DNA of 64,000 bases from Neostapfia colusana. Taxonomy: Eukaryota > Streptophyta > Magnoliopsida > Poales > Poaceae. Under the pieces are notes generated by a model. That model had not been told where the DNA came from and did no database searches. It saw only the letters and a list, made by a program, of their open reading frames with translations. The position numbers and the translations under genes were made by a program. Below are positions 9,779 through 23,100 of the stretch, one piece after another. Position 1 is the first letter of the stretch. Each line of letters opens with the position of its first letter. The DNA lies in NCBI GenBank assembly GCA_030760725.1, contig JASWHV010000003.1, positions 110,454,153-110,518,152 of the forward strand. The letters run 5' to 3'.

Positions 9779-12700
9779 TGACACGACCCCACGGTCTTGT
9801 CGAGCCAGGATCACGCTGAGGGGTGCTGCGTTGCACAGCACCGGATAACACACATCAAAGGTACAAAGCGGAAGCAAAACGTTTATTACATAATGTGGTT
9901 TATGAACATTTGTACATCAAAATAAGTCCAGTCTACACTCACAAGCGTAGACTACGCATCAAGTTCACGTTCAGCCCGTGAACGTGTCCTTGCTAGCACA
10001 CACGCACACTAACACGGCGGCGTGCATGACTCCCACTCGACGGGGTTCCCCTCCTGGGGTTCCGTCTCTTCCTCGGGGTCCCTTCCTCATAGAACCCTGC
10101 AAAAGCTTCAAACACAACCAGTGAGCACGAAGGCTCAGCAAGACTGACCCGTCTCTCCAAAACATGGAACTTCTACATGAGGGTTGATAGGTTACATGAG
10201 GTAAAAATCAGTTGCAAGGACTCGCCTAATTAGTAGAACCTTACTTTCAAGTTTTAGCAGCAGGTTGTGGAGAACCTTACGCTAAGGCACATGAGAGAGC
10301 CACAATCAAACAAGAAATGCATTTCTCTCATGTACTTTGCCCAAAGTTGAAAGGAACTTTAATAAGCTCTAAACTACAGCAAATCATTAACAAGCAAAGT
10401 CCATCTTTCAATCAGCAACATTTTAACATGTAACTAGCCTGTTATTTCTACGTCACGGTACAGTGAACAAGTGGTACTCACTGACCGCGAGGGATGGCGA
10501 TTATAATCGATTTACACCTGCAGGGTTACCCGAATAATCAGTCACGTACGCCCGTACTCGATGTTGCCTACAGCAACCATCACGGACGCCGTACGCAACT
10601 ACCTTTCACACGGCTCGGTCCTCAATCAACATAAGCGGAGCTATAGCACACAGGCCCCAAAGTCCTGCTGCACTTACTCTCCGCTCAGTCTCATTTTCTC
10701 TTGCCATGTGTATCATGTGCTATCTCTACCCGAGTGATGTGCCTCTAGCCTATTCTCGCGAGTAGTTTGAACTACTCGACTTGTACCGAATCCTACACTA
10801 CCTTAGCATTGCAGTAGCTAACGGGGCTTGCAATCCTAATCCCAAACCCATGGTTCTCTTGGCTATGCACTTGGGTTTCTAAACAAGACTCTAATGCAAG
10901 GAATAACTGTATTCAAGTATGTTCTCAAAACAATAAAAATTTGTAAAAAGGTTAATGCAAACTGGAGCTTGCCTTGCTGCTCTTGGGCGTAGGCTAGCTG
11001 CTCCTCCGGAGTAACGAAGTCTAGGACTTCGGGTTCCTCCTCGACCTTAGCGACTACATGATATACAAGTATATGTATTAATTTAAATGCATTTGATTGA
11101 ATTTAAACTTGTGAAGTCTATAACTCTTACTAGACAGGCCCAATGACTGTGAAACGTTTATTGTGGCTTGGTTACAACCTAAACAGAGATTTGGTCAAGT
11201 TTTAGTTGCAGCAAAGCTCATTTGAGCCCTCCACAGTTAATTATATACCTGACCTTAATTGAAGGCTTTTAGGGTGTTCTAAGGATTTTCATGAAACAAA
11301 CTATGACTTTCTGAAAACTAGATTTTCAGAGGGTTCTAATGGAGTTGGTCTCACTTAATCTGAAGGTTCCTAGCTAGAGATATGAGCTAAACAATTTCAG
11401 AGAAAATTCTGAAAATGTTTCTGAACATTTTCTATTTTCTCTAGAATAGTTTCACTAATCACACCATTAGGTGGATCAGATGAGCTCAAATGGATCTGAA
11501 ATTTTTATGGTAGTTCAGAGATATTTTGGTGAACATCCCAGCATCAGAATTTTCTCCAAGGGATTCTCCAGTTAAAATTCCAAACAGTTTAAATTTTGAG
11601 GAATTAATTCTTAAAAATTAAGGGTTTTCATGTAGTGAAACTTGATTTGCTGGAAAATGCTCAGAGAGCTGAATCCAACAAAATTTGGTTCACTCGATTT
11701 GGAGCTTTCTAGCCCAAGTTATGAGGATTTGAAGTTTGAATGAAATCTGAAAATCGGGGAAAAGTTTAAACTTGCGGGTGGGCCACGGGGACACGTGTTG
11801 CGCACTGATGCGTCGGCACACCGTGGTCTGCGAGGTTCCTGCGCGCCAGCACAACGGATCCCAGCCGCACCCGATCCTGATTTGAATTTTTAAGTTGCTT
11901 ACGCGTGGGCCAGTCGGCTTCGTCTTCCTCCCGACGCACCCTCGCGCTCGCGCCGCCTCCCCTCGCCGGAGCAGACCCGGAGCTCGCCGGCTTGCCGCTG
12001 CCGGCCATCACATGGTCTGAAACTCGCCGCCAGGGGGTTGTCGACATCGAGGAGCACGTCTGTGGGGTCAGTTCGAGCTGGCGGTGACCGGAAATAGCCC
12101 TGCGACGTGCGGCGGCCTCGGTTGAGGTTCGGCGCCGTCGGCCGTGGGTTCTAATCCGCCAAAACCTCGAACAATTGGTTCTACAGCATCAGTACATCTC
12201 TAGAATGCTCGACAAGGTGTCAAAAGTGTTCAAAGATGGCGGCAAGTCGGTCGGCACCGTGTGACCGATCGTGCCCGCCATGAACGCCCTCGATCGAGCT
12301 CAAAATTTGTCACTCCTAGTCGGTTTCATACCACGGATGCAGAAAGGAAACTGATCGCCGGCTAGTCCAGCGCCTATGTGCAAGATTTGATAACTAAAGA
12401 AGGATCATAGAGCGAGAATTCGAAGAATCCGTACCAGAAGCTCGGTTTAAGGCCGCCGGAGCAAAATCTGGAAATTCGTAGCGGTTGCTTCACGGTTTGC
12501 TTCAAGACTTGGAGGAGAGCAACACGGTGGTCGCGCACTCTTGCTGCTGCTCTTGCTGGGCTGTGAAAGCCCCTGTGGAACGCTGTCCACGAGCGCCTGA
12601 CCTTCGGCTGAGTTTAGGTCGCCGCTGTGGCGATCGTTCTCGGGCAAGGGAGACCGGAGCTCGGGGTTTTTGGCGTCGGGGAAGTAGATTGCGACCTCAG

Positions 12701-13638
12701 GGTACTGCCTAGCAGCTCGAGGAAGGAGGGGGCGTGATGTTTTCGCGGTTTCCCGATCGAGCAGAGAGGCGGAAGCCAGGGGACTCGGTGTGCACTGCAG
12801 AGAGGGAAATGAGCGATGATCGCCGCGGTGGAACGCCTTAAGAGGACCCCGGACCGACCCTGGGCTCGCGTGTGGAAGCGGGAAGCAGCTGGTGGCGCTG
12901 CTCCTCCTCGGTGGCGCACGGGCAGCTCGCGGTGACGTTGAACCGGCAGCTGCTCGGTGGAATTTCCCACCGAGGCTGTGACTTTGGGAGCAAGTCTCCC
13001 CCCCTTATCTCTATGACATGTGGGTCCCACACTCAAGTTTAACCTCTGAAATTAACTCCTTATCACTGTTGTAAACAGTAAGTCCCAAAATGCCCATGGT
13101 GATTCAAATTATTCACCCATGAGCCATTTGAATTGATTAGAATTCAAATTGGTTTTGGTTTGGATAAATTTCAGCACATGTTCAGTTTGGAATTCAAATA
13201 AAGTTTGAATTTGCCCCACTTAGCTCATGTCAAGATCAACTCCAAATGCAGTGAAAATTGGAGTGTGAGCTCACAAAAATGTGCTGAGTAAGAATATGTC
13301 TCCCACTTTTGAATTCATAAGAATAAAACAGTTTGAATTTGCATTTGAGTTCAAACTGCCCTCCTCTTAGATATACCCCAAAAGTACCTCAAAAGGTTTT
13401 GAATTTGGGTGAAACTTGGAATGGACATTCCTAGCAATGTGTAGGAGTTTTTCATATGCCCAGCCCCTATATATCACATGTGGGGAAATACCATTTTTGC
13501 AATATGTGAGTTTATTCTCTAATGAGCATGTTGATGGTGGTTACTTGCTCTTCAAATGTGTTTCTCATCTTGCTTCAAATGAGGTGTGTGTGTGGTGATG
13601 AACCCTTCAAACATGTGTTAAAAACTGAGGCCCTTACA
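9779..13638 (-). repeat. Gypsy 5' LTR (copy 1)
   Basis: The LTR is 3,860 bp on the minus strand. It runs from TGTAAGGGCC (13638) to CGTGTCA (9779), next to the PBS. Related copies lie at 15016-15941 plus 19869-20114 plus 29191-30026, at 15942-19868 and at 33351-36130. The GC-rich middle (11900-13030) contains several long open frames on both strands that are not conserved between copies, so I do not annotate them as genes. Confidence 0.88.
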
Positions 13639-13676
13639 TGAATCCAAACCGTCGTAACTACTCATGTGTTTTGTAG

Positions 13677-13784
13677 GATTCGGCGACAGAGGCCTCTACT
13701 CCATCGCCACAGATACCAGTTCCAAGAGAGACGCGTGGAGATGATGTCTTCGGCTCCGGAGGTAGTCAAGGGGGTAGTGTGTAG
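13677..13784 (+). pseudogene. C-terminal exon of a CACTA TNPA-like gene
   Basis: After an acceptor-like TGTTTTGTAG, an open frame of about 35 codons runs to a TAG at 13782. It is rich in Ser, Thr, Pro, Arg and Gly and ends in GSGGSQGGSV. The position just before the subterminal repeats fits the 3' end of the second CACTA gene. The rest of the gene lies beyond the gypsy insertion. Confidence 0.5.
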
Positions 13785-13937
13785 CCCGTTTGTCCTTTCT
13801 GTTGTGTGTGATGCATATGAACTGTTGTATGAACTGTTTTATGACTGTTTACTCTGTTTTGTAACAGTTTGTTCTGTGTGCTGGCCATCAAGCCAGGTTA
13901 GTGCGTTTCTGTTTTTTAAAAAAATTACAAACATAAC

Positions 13938-14253
13938 TTACGATGGCTACTGCCCAGAAACCGTCGTAAGTTAGCCTCTGTTACTTACGACGGTCACCAG
14001 AACCATCGTAAGTAACGTGCCTTGGGCCACCACGTGGCCTGGGCCATTACTTACGACAGATGCGCAACACCGTCGTAAGTTACTTTATTTACGACGGTAG
14101 CCGTCGTAAGTTAGCTTATTTACGACATAATAATTACCTCGGCTTTATACCGTTGTAAGTAACGAAATACCGTCGTAAGTAGCTAACTTACGATGGTTTA
14201 TGACTTAATTATGACGGCCTTAGCCGTCGTAAGTCCATCGTATCCCTGTAGTG
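13938..14253 (+). repeat. Subterminal repeats of CACTA element 1
   Basis: About a dozen copies of CTTACGACGGT or its complement ACCGTCGTAAG in both orientations. In En/Spm such motifs bind the TNPA protein. The motif differs from that of CACTA element 2 (TTATTGACGACGG), so the two elements belong to different families. Confidence 0.85.
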
Positions 14254-15015
14254 TTAGGAATGTTTGGGACGTTTCTAAGGTGTTTGGAAGTCTTAAAATT
14301 GCTTGTATCTGCTTATACAAGTGTCTTGAGAAGTTTTGGAAAGTTAGAGTTTGAATCCAAATTGGAGTAGGAGTCCTAGTTTTAATTGGGGTGGCCTTAG
14401 GGCTGGTTATATAAGTAAGAGAGTCCAAGGCTCATGGTGTGCACGACTTTGGGCTGTTCCTCTTATGTTTTGATCAATAAAATTCGTAATTTAGAGGAGC
14501 TTTTGTGCCTTGTTCGTCCGACTTGTTTTTGTCAAGTCTTTCTCGTCGAGTTTCTGGACAGCACGACGTGCTTTGGTGTTTTGACCATAACACGAGTTTT
14601 ACATATACAATTGACGTGATTCTTTTTGGGTTGTCTTCACAACTTGATTATATATCATCTGTAAAAATTTTACGGTCATTGGATTTTTAGTTTCTGATCT
14701 ACACGAGTTTCTTTGCAGTGTTGCAGATCTGGTTTTTACTCGAGTAAAATAGATTGACCCTTGTTTGATCTTTCGATCATAACTTGAGTTATTTTTGATG
14801 GATTTCTGTGATTCTTGTTGTCGTGTCTTTGTAATTTCATTTTCTATAATATATACCACTTTTGTCACGGTTGAACACGTTTAGATCAGTCGCATACACG
14901 GTTTTTTAACAGATCGATTTTCTGCCGAGGGGGTTTTATTGTTGCTTCCGCTAAAAAGTTTAAATGTACCATTCACCCCCCTCTGGTAGATTTTCACATG
15001 CTCTTAGATCCTACA
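14254..15015 (+). repeat. Copia LTR, right part, split by CACTA element 1
   Basis: The 762 bp has a TATA-like TTATATAAG (about 14407), an AATAAA (about 14475) and the copia LTR end ATTCACCCCCCTCTGG ... GATCCTACA. No primer-binding site follows; gypsy LTR sequence resumes at once with GATCT, a possible target duplication. It is therefore a solo LTR, or the 3' LTR of an element whose start lies left of the window. Confidence 0.7.
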
Positions 15016-15941
15016 GATCTGAAAATTTTCATGTGACCCAAGGATACTACAATGAACATCCTGGCCAAATTTCAGAATTTTCCATAACAGAAATCTCCAG
15101 TTAAAATTGCCCAACAGTTTAAAATTGGAGAACTAATTCTGAAGAAATAGTGGTTTCATGGGGTGAAAATTGTTTTGCTAGAAAGTATTCAGAGAGCTGA
15201 ATCCAACAAAATTTGGTTCACTCGATTTGGACAATCCTAGCGAAAGTTATGGCTGTTTAAAGATGGAACTGAAAACTGAAAATCAGGGGTTTGTTTAAAA
15301 CCCTGCAGTGGGTCCCACACACTAGTCATCTCCTTCCTCGCGCCAACTGCACCCGAGCGGCGGCGCACACCGGTGAGGTCCGCCGGAATCGACTTCCCAT
15401 CCGTCCATGGAGCTGAGAGTGTCTGCCGAACCCTAACTCACGATGCTCAACACGCCTAGGAGGTCGGAGTTTGTTGACGGCAACCAGAAACACCCGCGCG
15501 ACGGCAACCGCGGCGGCTAGGGTTCCGACGAGGTTCTTATCATTCTAGAAGTCACTAAAAGTGTCAGGGCTTGCTTGGAGAGCATCAGTGGAGAACGAGG
15601 AACACGAAATGCGAAGCCTTGGAAGCTGGAAATGCCGGCAAACCTACTCTCGATGGTGAGCCGGGGTGTTTTGCATCGGCGGCGAGGAAAACGGCTATAT
15701 CACGGCCGATTCTCGACAGTTTCCTTTGCTTCTTCTTTGAGAGTGAGCGTGTAGAAGGTACTGACAAACGAGCTGGACCGGTGAGTGCAAGAGTAGTCCA
15801 AATTTCGGGTTAAGCCGAGCTCGGGCAAAATGAACTAGGGTTCGGAGTCTTCGGAAATTCTAGCTCAACGGTTGATCAAAAGAGGAATGGTTTTTGGATA
15901 CATGTCCTAGGCGTCCGGATGCACCTCTTTTGTGTTGGGAA
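15016..15941 (-). repeat. Gypsy LTR copy 2, piece a
   Basis: It aligns by eye with 11490-12400 of copy 1 and with 17890-18700 of copy 3: the 'tccagttaaaatt', 'gagctgaatccaac' and 'ttcactcgatttgg' landmarks occur in the same order. Its left end was cut by the copia LTR and its right end by copy 3. Open frames inside it are not conserved. Confidence 0.75.
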
Positions 15942-18900
15942 TGTGCGAGGACCCGAGGGTCCCGACAAACCAGGATCACGCTGAGGGGTGCTGCGATATA
16001 CAGCACCGGATAACACACATAAAAAGCTATAAGTGGAAGCAAAATTTTGTTATATAAACTTGTTTATGAACATATTTACATCAAAATAACGTTTTAATCT
16101 ACACTCACAGGCGTATACTAAGAAAAAGAGTTCATGTTTAGCCCGTGAACGCGTTCTCACTAGCACAAACGCACACTAACACGGCGGTGTGCACGTCCCC
16201 CACTCGACGGTGCTTCCCTCTTGGGGGTCGGTTTCCTCCTCGGGAGCCTCCTCCTCATAGTACCCTGCAAATGCTTCAAACACAAGAAGTGAGCATGATG
16301 GCTCAGCAAGAGTGACCCGTCTCACCTACACATGAAACTCTACATGCTGGGTTTACAGTAAATAATAGGAAAGTATGTTGCAAAAGACACGCCTAGTTAG
16401 TTGACTCTTACTTTCATGTTTTAGCCGCATGTTAGTGGAGAACCTTGTGCTAAGACACATAAGAAATCTGCAATTAAACAAGAAACTCATTTCTCTTATG
16501 TGCTCTGCCTAACGTTGTAAAGAACTTTAATTGTCTCTAAACTAAAGCATTTCATTAACAAACAATGTAAAGCTTTCAAACAGCAACATTTCATCATGAC
16601 AACTAGCCTGTTCTTTCTACGTCATGGTACAGTGAACAAGTGGTACTCACTGACCGTGAGGTACGGCGATTATAATCGATTTACACCTGCAGGGTTACCC
16701 AAATAACCCGTTACGTACGCCTGTACTCGATGTTGCCTTCAGCAACCATCACGGACGCCGTACGCAACCACCTTTCATCCATTTGCCAAGTGTTGAACCA
16801 GTCCTATCGTCCCAAGCAGAAGGTCTCTACGTGGAGCATCCTTGGTGCCCGCTAGCAAATTTACACCTTGCTGCTCTCAACCTACCCTCTGGATGACAAT
16901 CAATGCCTCAACATATCGCTACCCAAATTACATCGCTTTCCCGGTTCCCATATATCTGGTAGGTCTTCGGTAATGTTCTAGCTTGTTCAACAGGCCCGCA
17001 CACAGCTTGGTCCTCAATCAACACAAGCAGAGCTATGGCACCCAGGCGCCAAATTCCTGCTGCCCTTACTCTCCGCTCGGTCTCATTTTCTTGCCATGTG
17101 ATTCGTTGTCTATCTTTCTAATCGAGTGGTGTGCCTCTAGCTTATTCTCGCGAGTAGTTCCAACTACTCGACTTATACCGAATCCTATACCATTTTAGCA
17201 TTACTGTGGATGCTCAAGGTTTAAATCCTAAGCCCCAAACCCCTGGTTATCTTGACTATGCATTTGGATTTCCAATCAAGACTCTAATGCACAATTGTAG
17301 GAAATGCCTAAAGTAAGTGATCAATACATAAGACTTTATAAATGGGCTAATGCAAACTGGAGCTTGCCTTGCTGCTAGTCGTTGGGTAATTCTTCTTCCG
17401 GAGTAATAAAGTCCAGAACCTCCGGGTCTTCTTCGATTTTAGCGACTACACAAAATAAAATACGATGCGTGTCAAATTTGAATGCATTTGTATTGAATTG
17501 AGACGGTGAAGATTATAAGTCTTGATAGACAGCCCTTTTAACTCTGAAATTTTAACTGTTGTTTGGTGATAACCTAAAAAGGAATTTGGCTAAATTTCAT
17601 TTGAAGCAAAGCTAATTTGAGCCCTATACAAATAAATGTGTATTTGGCAATATTTAGAGCTCTTATGGTTTTCTAAGAATTTACATGGAGCAATCCATGA
17701 CTTTTTGGAAACTATATTTTCAGATGGTTCTAATGGAATTGGTTTCACCTAATTTCGAGCATCCTAGCAAAAGATATGAGCTAAACAAGTTCAGAGAAAA
17801 TCTGAAAAATGTTTCTGGACATTTTTCTTTCTCTTGACCAGTTTCTTTAATCACACCATTAGGTGGACTAAATGAGCTCGGATGGATCTGAAATTTTTAC
17901 GATGACTTAGGGATATTACAAGGTACATCCTGGCCAAATTTCAGAATTTTCCACCAAAGGGATCTCCAGATAAATTCTCAATAGTTTAAACTTTTGAGAA
18001 TTAATTCTATAGAAATAAGGGTTTTCATGGTGTGAAACTTGTTTTACTGGAAAGTACTCAGAGAGCTGAATCCAACATAATTTGGTTCACTCGATTTGGA
18101 CACTTCTATCCAAAGTTGTGTGTGTTTGAAGTTTGAACTCAAAACTGAAAATCAGGGAAATGTTTAGAACTCTGCCAGTGGGTCCCACCCACAAGTCATC
18201 CCCTACCTCGCACCAACCGCGCCCGAGCGGCGGCGCACGCCAGTGAGGTCGCCGGAACCGAGGTTCCCGGTCGCCTCCTGAAGCTAAACTCGCTGCCCCT
18301 CCATAATTCTGGATGCTGAACCCATTGAGATGGTCGGAATTCGCCGGCGGTGGCCGGAAACTGTTGCGCACCGGCGGCAGTTCCCGTTAGGGTTCTGGCG
18401 AGCTCGGAAAACTCTTCTTCATGAAAATGTCAGGTTCTTGGCTCTTGAGAAACAGGGGAGTGTGAGGAGTCTAGAATTCGCAACCAACCGGACCGGGAAG
18501 CTCGCTAATCACGTTAGCACCGTGCGGCCGACGGGGTCCGTGTATTTTCGCTCGGGAAGAACTCGGAATTCTCCCTCTACATCCATTTTCCTGGCCTAAT
18601 TTCAATGGAGGACGTGCGATAGCTAGTGAGGAGATTGTGTGCAGTGTTTGAAAGGCTAGAAACAAGAATTAATGAAGAATGAGCCGAATCCCTACTTCAA
18701 GGTCGGTTTGCGGCACCCGGGAGAAAAACTTCAAATTCCCGTGCTACTATCAACCGTTGATGATGAACTTTGGGGAGGAGCAGCGCTGACCACCGGCGCG
18801 TCCTTGGGTGTTCTGGCTCGGACGTGGAAGCCAACCAGTTGGGCTGTCCACGAGAGCACCTCGTGGTGGTAACTTTTGGTCGCCGAGAGCACCACCGGTT

Positions 18901-19868
18901 CTTGTGTGGGGAAGCTCGAAAATGGATCACTTTCGTGCCGTGGAGGTGTAAGACGAGCACCCGGTGCGGTTTTACAGCTTGGGGATGCTCGATGCATGGT
19001 GGTTTTGCAAGCGCCCGATTGCTGGACAGCAGCGGCGGTTGCAGCTCTGTTCGTGCGCGCGAGGAGGAAGCAAAGCCGAGTTGGTTCTGTTTGTGTGGGT
19101 AAAAGATCATCTCGTGGTGTGATATAACCTGAGCAGGTCTCCAGCTCGATGCCACAGCGAGGAGGTGGCAACATCGGTGGCGCTCCGTGAGTCTTCGTTC
19201 TGATCCGAGTGAAACAGAGAAACAAGCCTCCGGGAGCAAGTCAATTGGCTCACTGACATGTGGGTCCCAATTTCCATTTTTTGTCTTAAAAACTTGAATT
19301 TACCTACTGCTCTGAACATGATGACCTTTATACCCATTTCCATTTGATCAAACCACCAAATGACCCTTTGGATTCTTCAAACTATGATTTAGTTTGGATG
19401 AATTTATAGCAAATGTGAAGCTGAAATTCAAATTTAGGTTGAATTTGCCCAAATGGCTCATGTCAAGATCAACTCCAAATGTAGTGAAAACTGGTGTGTG
19501 AGCTCATAAAAATGTGCTGAGGGTGAATATGAATCCCACTTTTGAATTTATGGTATGAAAGGAGTTTGAATTTGAATTTAAGTTCAAACTAGCCTTTTAA
19601 TGATTGTACCCAAAAGTACCTCAAATAGGTTTGGATTTGGGTGAAATTTGGCATGAGCATTCCTATCAAAGTTTAGGAGTTGATAATGTTCTCAGCTCCT
19701 ATATGATGCATGTGGGAAACACCACTTTTGCATTTGTGAGTTCATCTCCTAATAAATCTATTTACGGTGGTTACTTGCTGTTCAAATGTGTTCATGTTTT
19801 TACCACAATTGAGCTTTGGTGTGTGGGTGATGAAAACTTTTAGCAAGTGAAAAACTTGGGCTCTTACA
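15942..19868 (-). repeat. Gypsy solo LTR (copy 3)
   Basis: A complete LTR of 3,927 bp from TGTAAGAGCCC (minus strand, 19868) to TCGCACA (15942), with no internal region on either side. It lies within another LTR of the same family (copy 2). The flanking bases GGGAA and GAAGG do not make a clean target duplication. A solo LTR arises by recombination between the two LTRs of a full element. Confidence 0.78.
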
Positions 19869-20114
19869 GAAGGGACAGTGACGATGGTTTTGGTGTGCTA
19901 TCCATAGTGAACCGAAGCAAGCTGCGTCGGGGCACCTCGGAAGCTTGGCGACAACCGTCACTTTGCAGCCAACAGAAGCATGAACCCTCGGAGCTGAGGT
20001 GATAGCACGCACGAGCACCCTGTGGCGACTTCCATCTCTGGTTGGAGCTCGACCAACCGATGATAGGTCGGGCTGTGCGATCGGAAAGAACCGAGAATAG
20101 CGCCGGGTGGCTGT
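19869..20114 (-). repeat. Gypsy LTR copy 2, piece b
   Basis: A short GC-rich piece between the solo LTR and the gene-less element. It ends in GCTGT (20110-20114), the left target duplication of the latter. Assignment to copy 2 rests on position, and on piece c resuming on the far side of the insertion. Confidence 0.6.
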
Positions 20115-23100
20115 TGTAAAAGCCCAAGAAAAGGGACTTGCAAAAACTTTTTCTTCACCTCACAACACCACAGTTTTTATTGTGGATATCTTAGGAAATA
20201 TTGTGAAGAGCAATTAACCTCCATCAAAAGAGTGATTAGAGGGGAAAGCCTTCATTTTCACAAAGTGGGATTTGTACCCATGAACATGAGAGATTGAGCT
20301 CACCCCTAGAACTTAAAAAGTCTTGGGAGGGTTCAAGCCAAGTTTCATGCAAATCCAACACATTGTGAGGCACTTTTGGGAGGTATTTGAAAAAGAGGCC
20401 AATTTGAATGTATATTCAAATTGCAGCAACTTTCATCACTCAAATTCAAAAGTTAGCTTCATATTCAAACTCAGCCAATTTTTCTGAGTTAGCCCACCAA
20501 TTTTCATCCCTATTGGAGTTCATCTTGTCGGGAGCTAAATTTGCAATAATTCAAAACTGAATTTGAATTTCAGTTTAAACATGAAGCAAATTTAACCCAA
20601 CAAAGTTTAAGTTTGAGAACTCAAATTCAAACCAATACTTGGGGGCTAAGTCTCCCATTCAATGTTCAGTAGCTTGGATATTTACAAAAGAAAGGGGGAG
20701 AAAGAATTAGAGGGGAGAAGAGGGCCCACTGGTCAGCCACCCCGGGGAGCAAACCGACTCGGGCACGCGGTCGAACACCCTATGGCCGACAGCGCACGGG
20801 GTCGACCCCGTCCCAACGTGGCCACCGCACCACCTCCTGCTCGGGGGATGAGGGCGCCGGCTACAAAGCGTGCGGTTGCACTGCTGGGCTGCTTGAAACC
20901 CCACGTATCCTCTCTGTTCCACCACCCACAAACCCGGCCACACACTCGGTGTTTCGCCACCCACTGATCGCCGGCGTCTGAGCAAACCAGGCGCCCTCGT
21001 GCCCAACGCTCAACACAGGAAACGACCGCCATAAGGTGCTGGTTCTGCTTGTCCTTACCGTTCGGCATTTCATGCACCGTCGGGGGAGAATTTCTTCCGG
21101 GAACGCTACGGTGTTCTTAAGGCCGAGCTCCACCAAATCCAAAAATTCACGGGTGTTGGCTTATCACTGGGCGTACCAAGCTAAACACATAATCTACACC
21201 CTGCCACGACCACCTAGGATCAAAAACCAGCAAGAACCATGGGCTAGGGTTACGGTTCTTCGAAGTTTTCTGAGAACAGCCGATATCCGGCCTAGGTCAC
21301 CGTTGAGGTCATAGTTGCAGCTGTTTTCACGGGGATTGGTGCCTATGTCCGTGATCAGCAGGTGTAAGCGGAGCTCCCCGAGCAAACCGCATCGAAAAAG
21401 GTGCAGGGGATGCCGAGTTCGACGTCGCCGGTGAGCTACTGGCCGCTGTTACCGGCGGGAGCACTGTTCTGGCCATTGTCACGCTCTGGTGAGGGCACCA
21501 CCGTGTTCCCCAGGCCGAGATGGGAACAGGCGGCAAGAATCGGCAAGTTCCGAGGGCCGGAACCCCTCTCCGGCGAGAGCTCCGGCGAGCTCGGCGGCGG
21601 GATCGCGCGGGCGTCGGGAGGAGGAAGATGACTGGGGGCCCCGCATGTCAGTGGCGATATTTGAAATCGTCGGATCCGCTGTGGCCAGGGATCCAGTGTG
21701 GGGACGCGGGAAGGGCCCTGTGGCCCCATGTGGCGTGATTCCAGCAGCCGACACGTGTAGGAGGGACACACAGTCAGAGTTTGAATGTTTCCCGAATTAA
21801 TTTGAATTTCCAGATTTAGTTCAAACTTTAGAACCCCATAACTTTTGCTAGGAAGCTCCAAATTTAGTTATTCAAATTAGGTTGTATTCATCTTGCATAA
21901 CTCTATCCAAATATGCCACCCAATTTGTATGAAACCTAATATTTAATTCTCGAAAATTCCTTAAAGCTTTGCAGCAAAAGAATTTCAGAGGGAGTTTGGT
22001 TCATTCAAAAATCCCCAAATTTTGCCAGAATGCTATTTAGAATGTTAGTGAACCCATGTAAAAGTTTCAGACCATTTGGAGTGGATTTGATCAGAGCAAT
22101 TCAAATTTGAAGGTGCTGTGTTCATTTGAATACAGAAACATTTTCAGAGAATTTCCAAAACTTGGAAATTCAGTTCTGGACAAACCTTAGCTCCAAAAAT
22201 GGTAGGAAAATTCATGCAGTTATCTATGAGCTATATTTGAAATTTTAGTTCACTAAGTTGGGCATGAACAGGGGTGCTACCTCAGAATTAATTCTTCTTT
22301 GCTTAATTGTTCAGAGAATTATTCTGGGCAAACCACTCAATGAAAAGTGCTAATTTTTGGTCCAAGGGGTTTTCTTGTGACAAGGGACCCAAACAAAAAT
22401 TCTCAGCTCCATTGGAGCTCTGGATCACCCCTGTCCTGTTTAACCACTTGAGGGATTATTAGGGAAAAGGGGGAAAACCACTTAGCACTTAACCATGTGC
22501 TTAGATCTAAGCCCAAACCACCAGCACCCAGTTCATCTTTAAATTCTTAAACAGAGTTCCAGTTGTTAGAGACTGGTTATCAGAACTAATAGCAGAAGTA
22601 TTACCCTAAATTCTTGTGCATATTCATTAACATGTAGAATTTTATTAACGTGTAGTCGCTAAAGGCGAGGAGATTCCGGAAGTGCTGGACTTCCTTCTTC
22701 CGTACGAAGAACTAACTCCTGACCAGCAGCAACAAGGCAAGCCCCGGTTTGCATTAAGCCTTTTATAAAGTTTTTACTTTGTTTACATACGTAGAGTGAA
22801 GGGTGTATGTGCATTAGGTGTAGGATGGATGAATACCCCACGTGCATGACCAGAATCTTTCCCTCAGAGTGAGGGTAGTGTCTAAGACCTCAAGTAGACA
22901 GGCTATGCTTAATGATTCATAGGACTTCGGTACAAGTCGAGTAGTTGGAATCTACTCACGAGATAGGCTTGGGACACACGGGTTCGGTTCAGTGACGTGA
23001 GATCACTTTAGTAATGAAAATGAGACTAGGCAGGGGCTAGGTCGCAGCAAGGGGAAGTCTTGTGTGCGCAGCCCTGTCCGTGTCGATTGAGGACCGATCC

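Larger units (their letters stand above)
5753..13638 (-). mobile_element. Ty3-gypsy retrotransposon (5' half), interrupted by Sirevirus A
   Basis: Read on the minus strand from 13638 down, the order is 3.86 kb LTR, primer-binding site, 1.46 kb leader, an extra ORF, gag with zinc knuckle, and the start of an aspartic protease. It stops at 5753 where the Sirevirus begins. Pol and the 3' LTR should lie left of the window. The LTR length, the tRNA-Met-type PBS and the gag/protease style suggest a Tekay/Del-like gypsy lineage, but without reverse transcriptase or chromodomain in view that is tentative. It is inserted in an exon-proximal part of CACTA element 1, which resumes at 13639. Confidence 0.88.
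13639..14253 (+). mobile_element. CACTA (En/Spm) element 1, 3' end
   Basis: The last 615 bp of a plus-strand CACTA element, cut on its left by the gypsy insertion. It ends in CCCTGTAGTG, the inverted complement of CACTACAGGG. The next three bases, TTA (14254-14256), would be one copy of the 3-bp target duplication. It contains the last exon of a gene, a short 3' UTR and a dense subterminal repeat zone. Confidence 0.87.

Noticed and set aside
11766..13036. Long overlapping frames on both strands in GC-rich LTR sequence
   Set aside because: They lie in the LTR body, are not kept in copies 2-4, and have no recognisable domain.
13938..14253. CRISPR-like regularly spaced short repeats
   Set aside because: Copies occur in both orientations with irregular spacing next to a CACTA terminus in a plant genome; they are subterminal transposase sites.
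14434..14868. Candidate tRNA or small RNA gene in the copia LTR
   Set aside because: No cloverleaf or A/B box pair is visible; TATA, AATAAA and the terminal motif explain it as an LTR.
15937..15941. GGGAA as target duplication for solo LTR copy 3
   Set aside because: The other flank reads GAAGG, which does not match.
20662..21861. Several 90-140 residue frames, repeated at 25735-26873
   Set aside because: They recur only because the two LTRs are copies of each other; many frames overlap on both strands and none has a domain.
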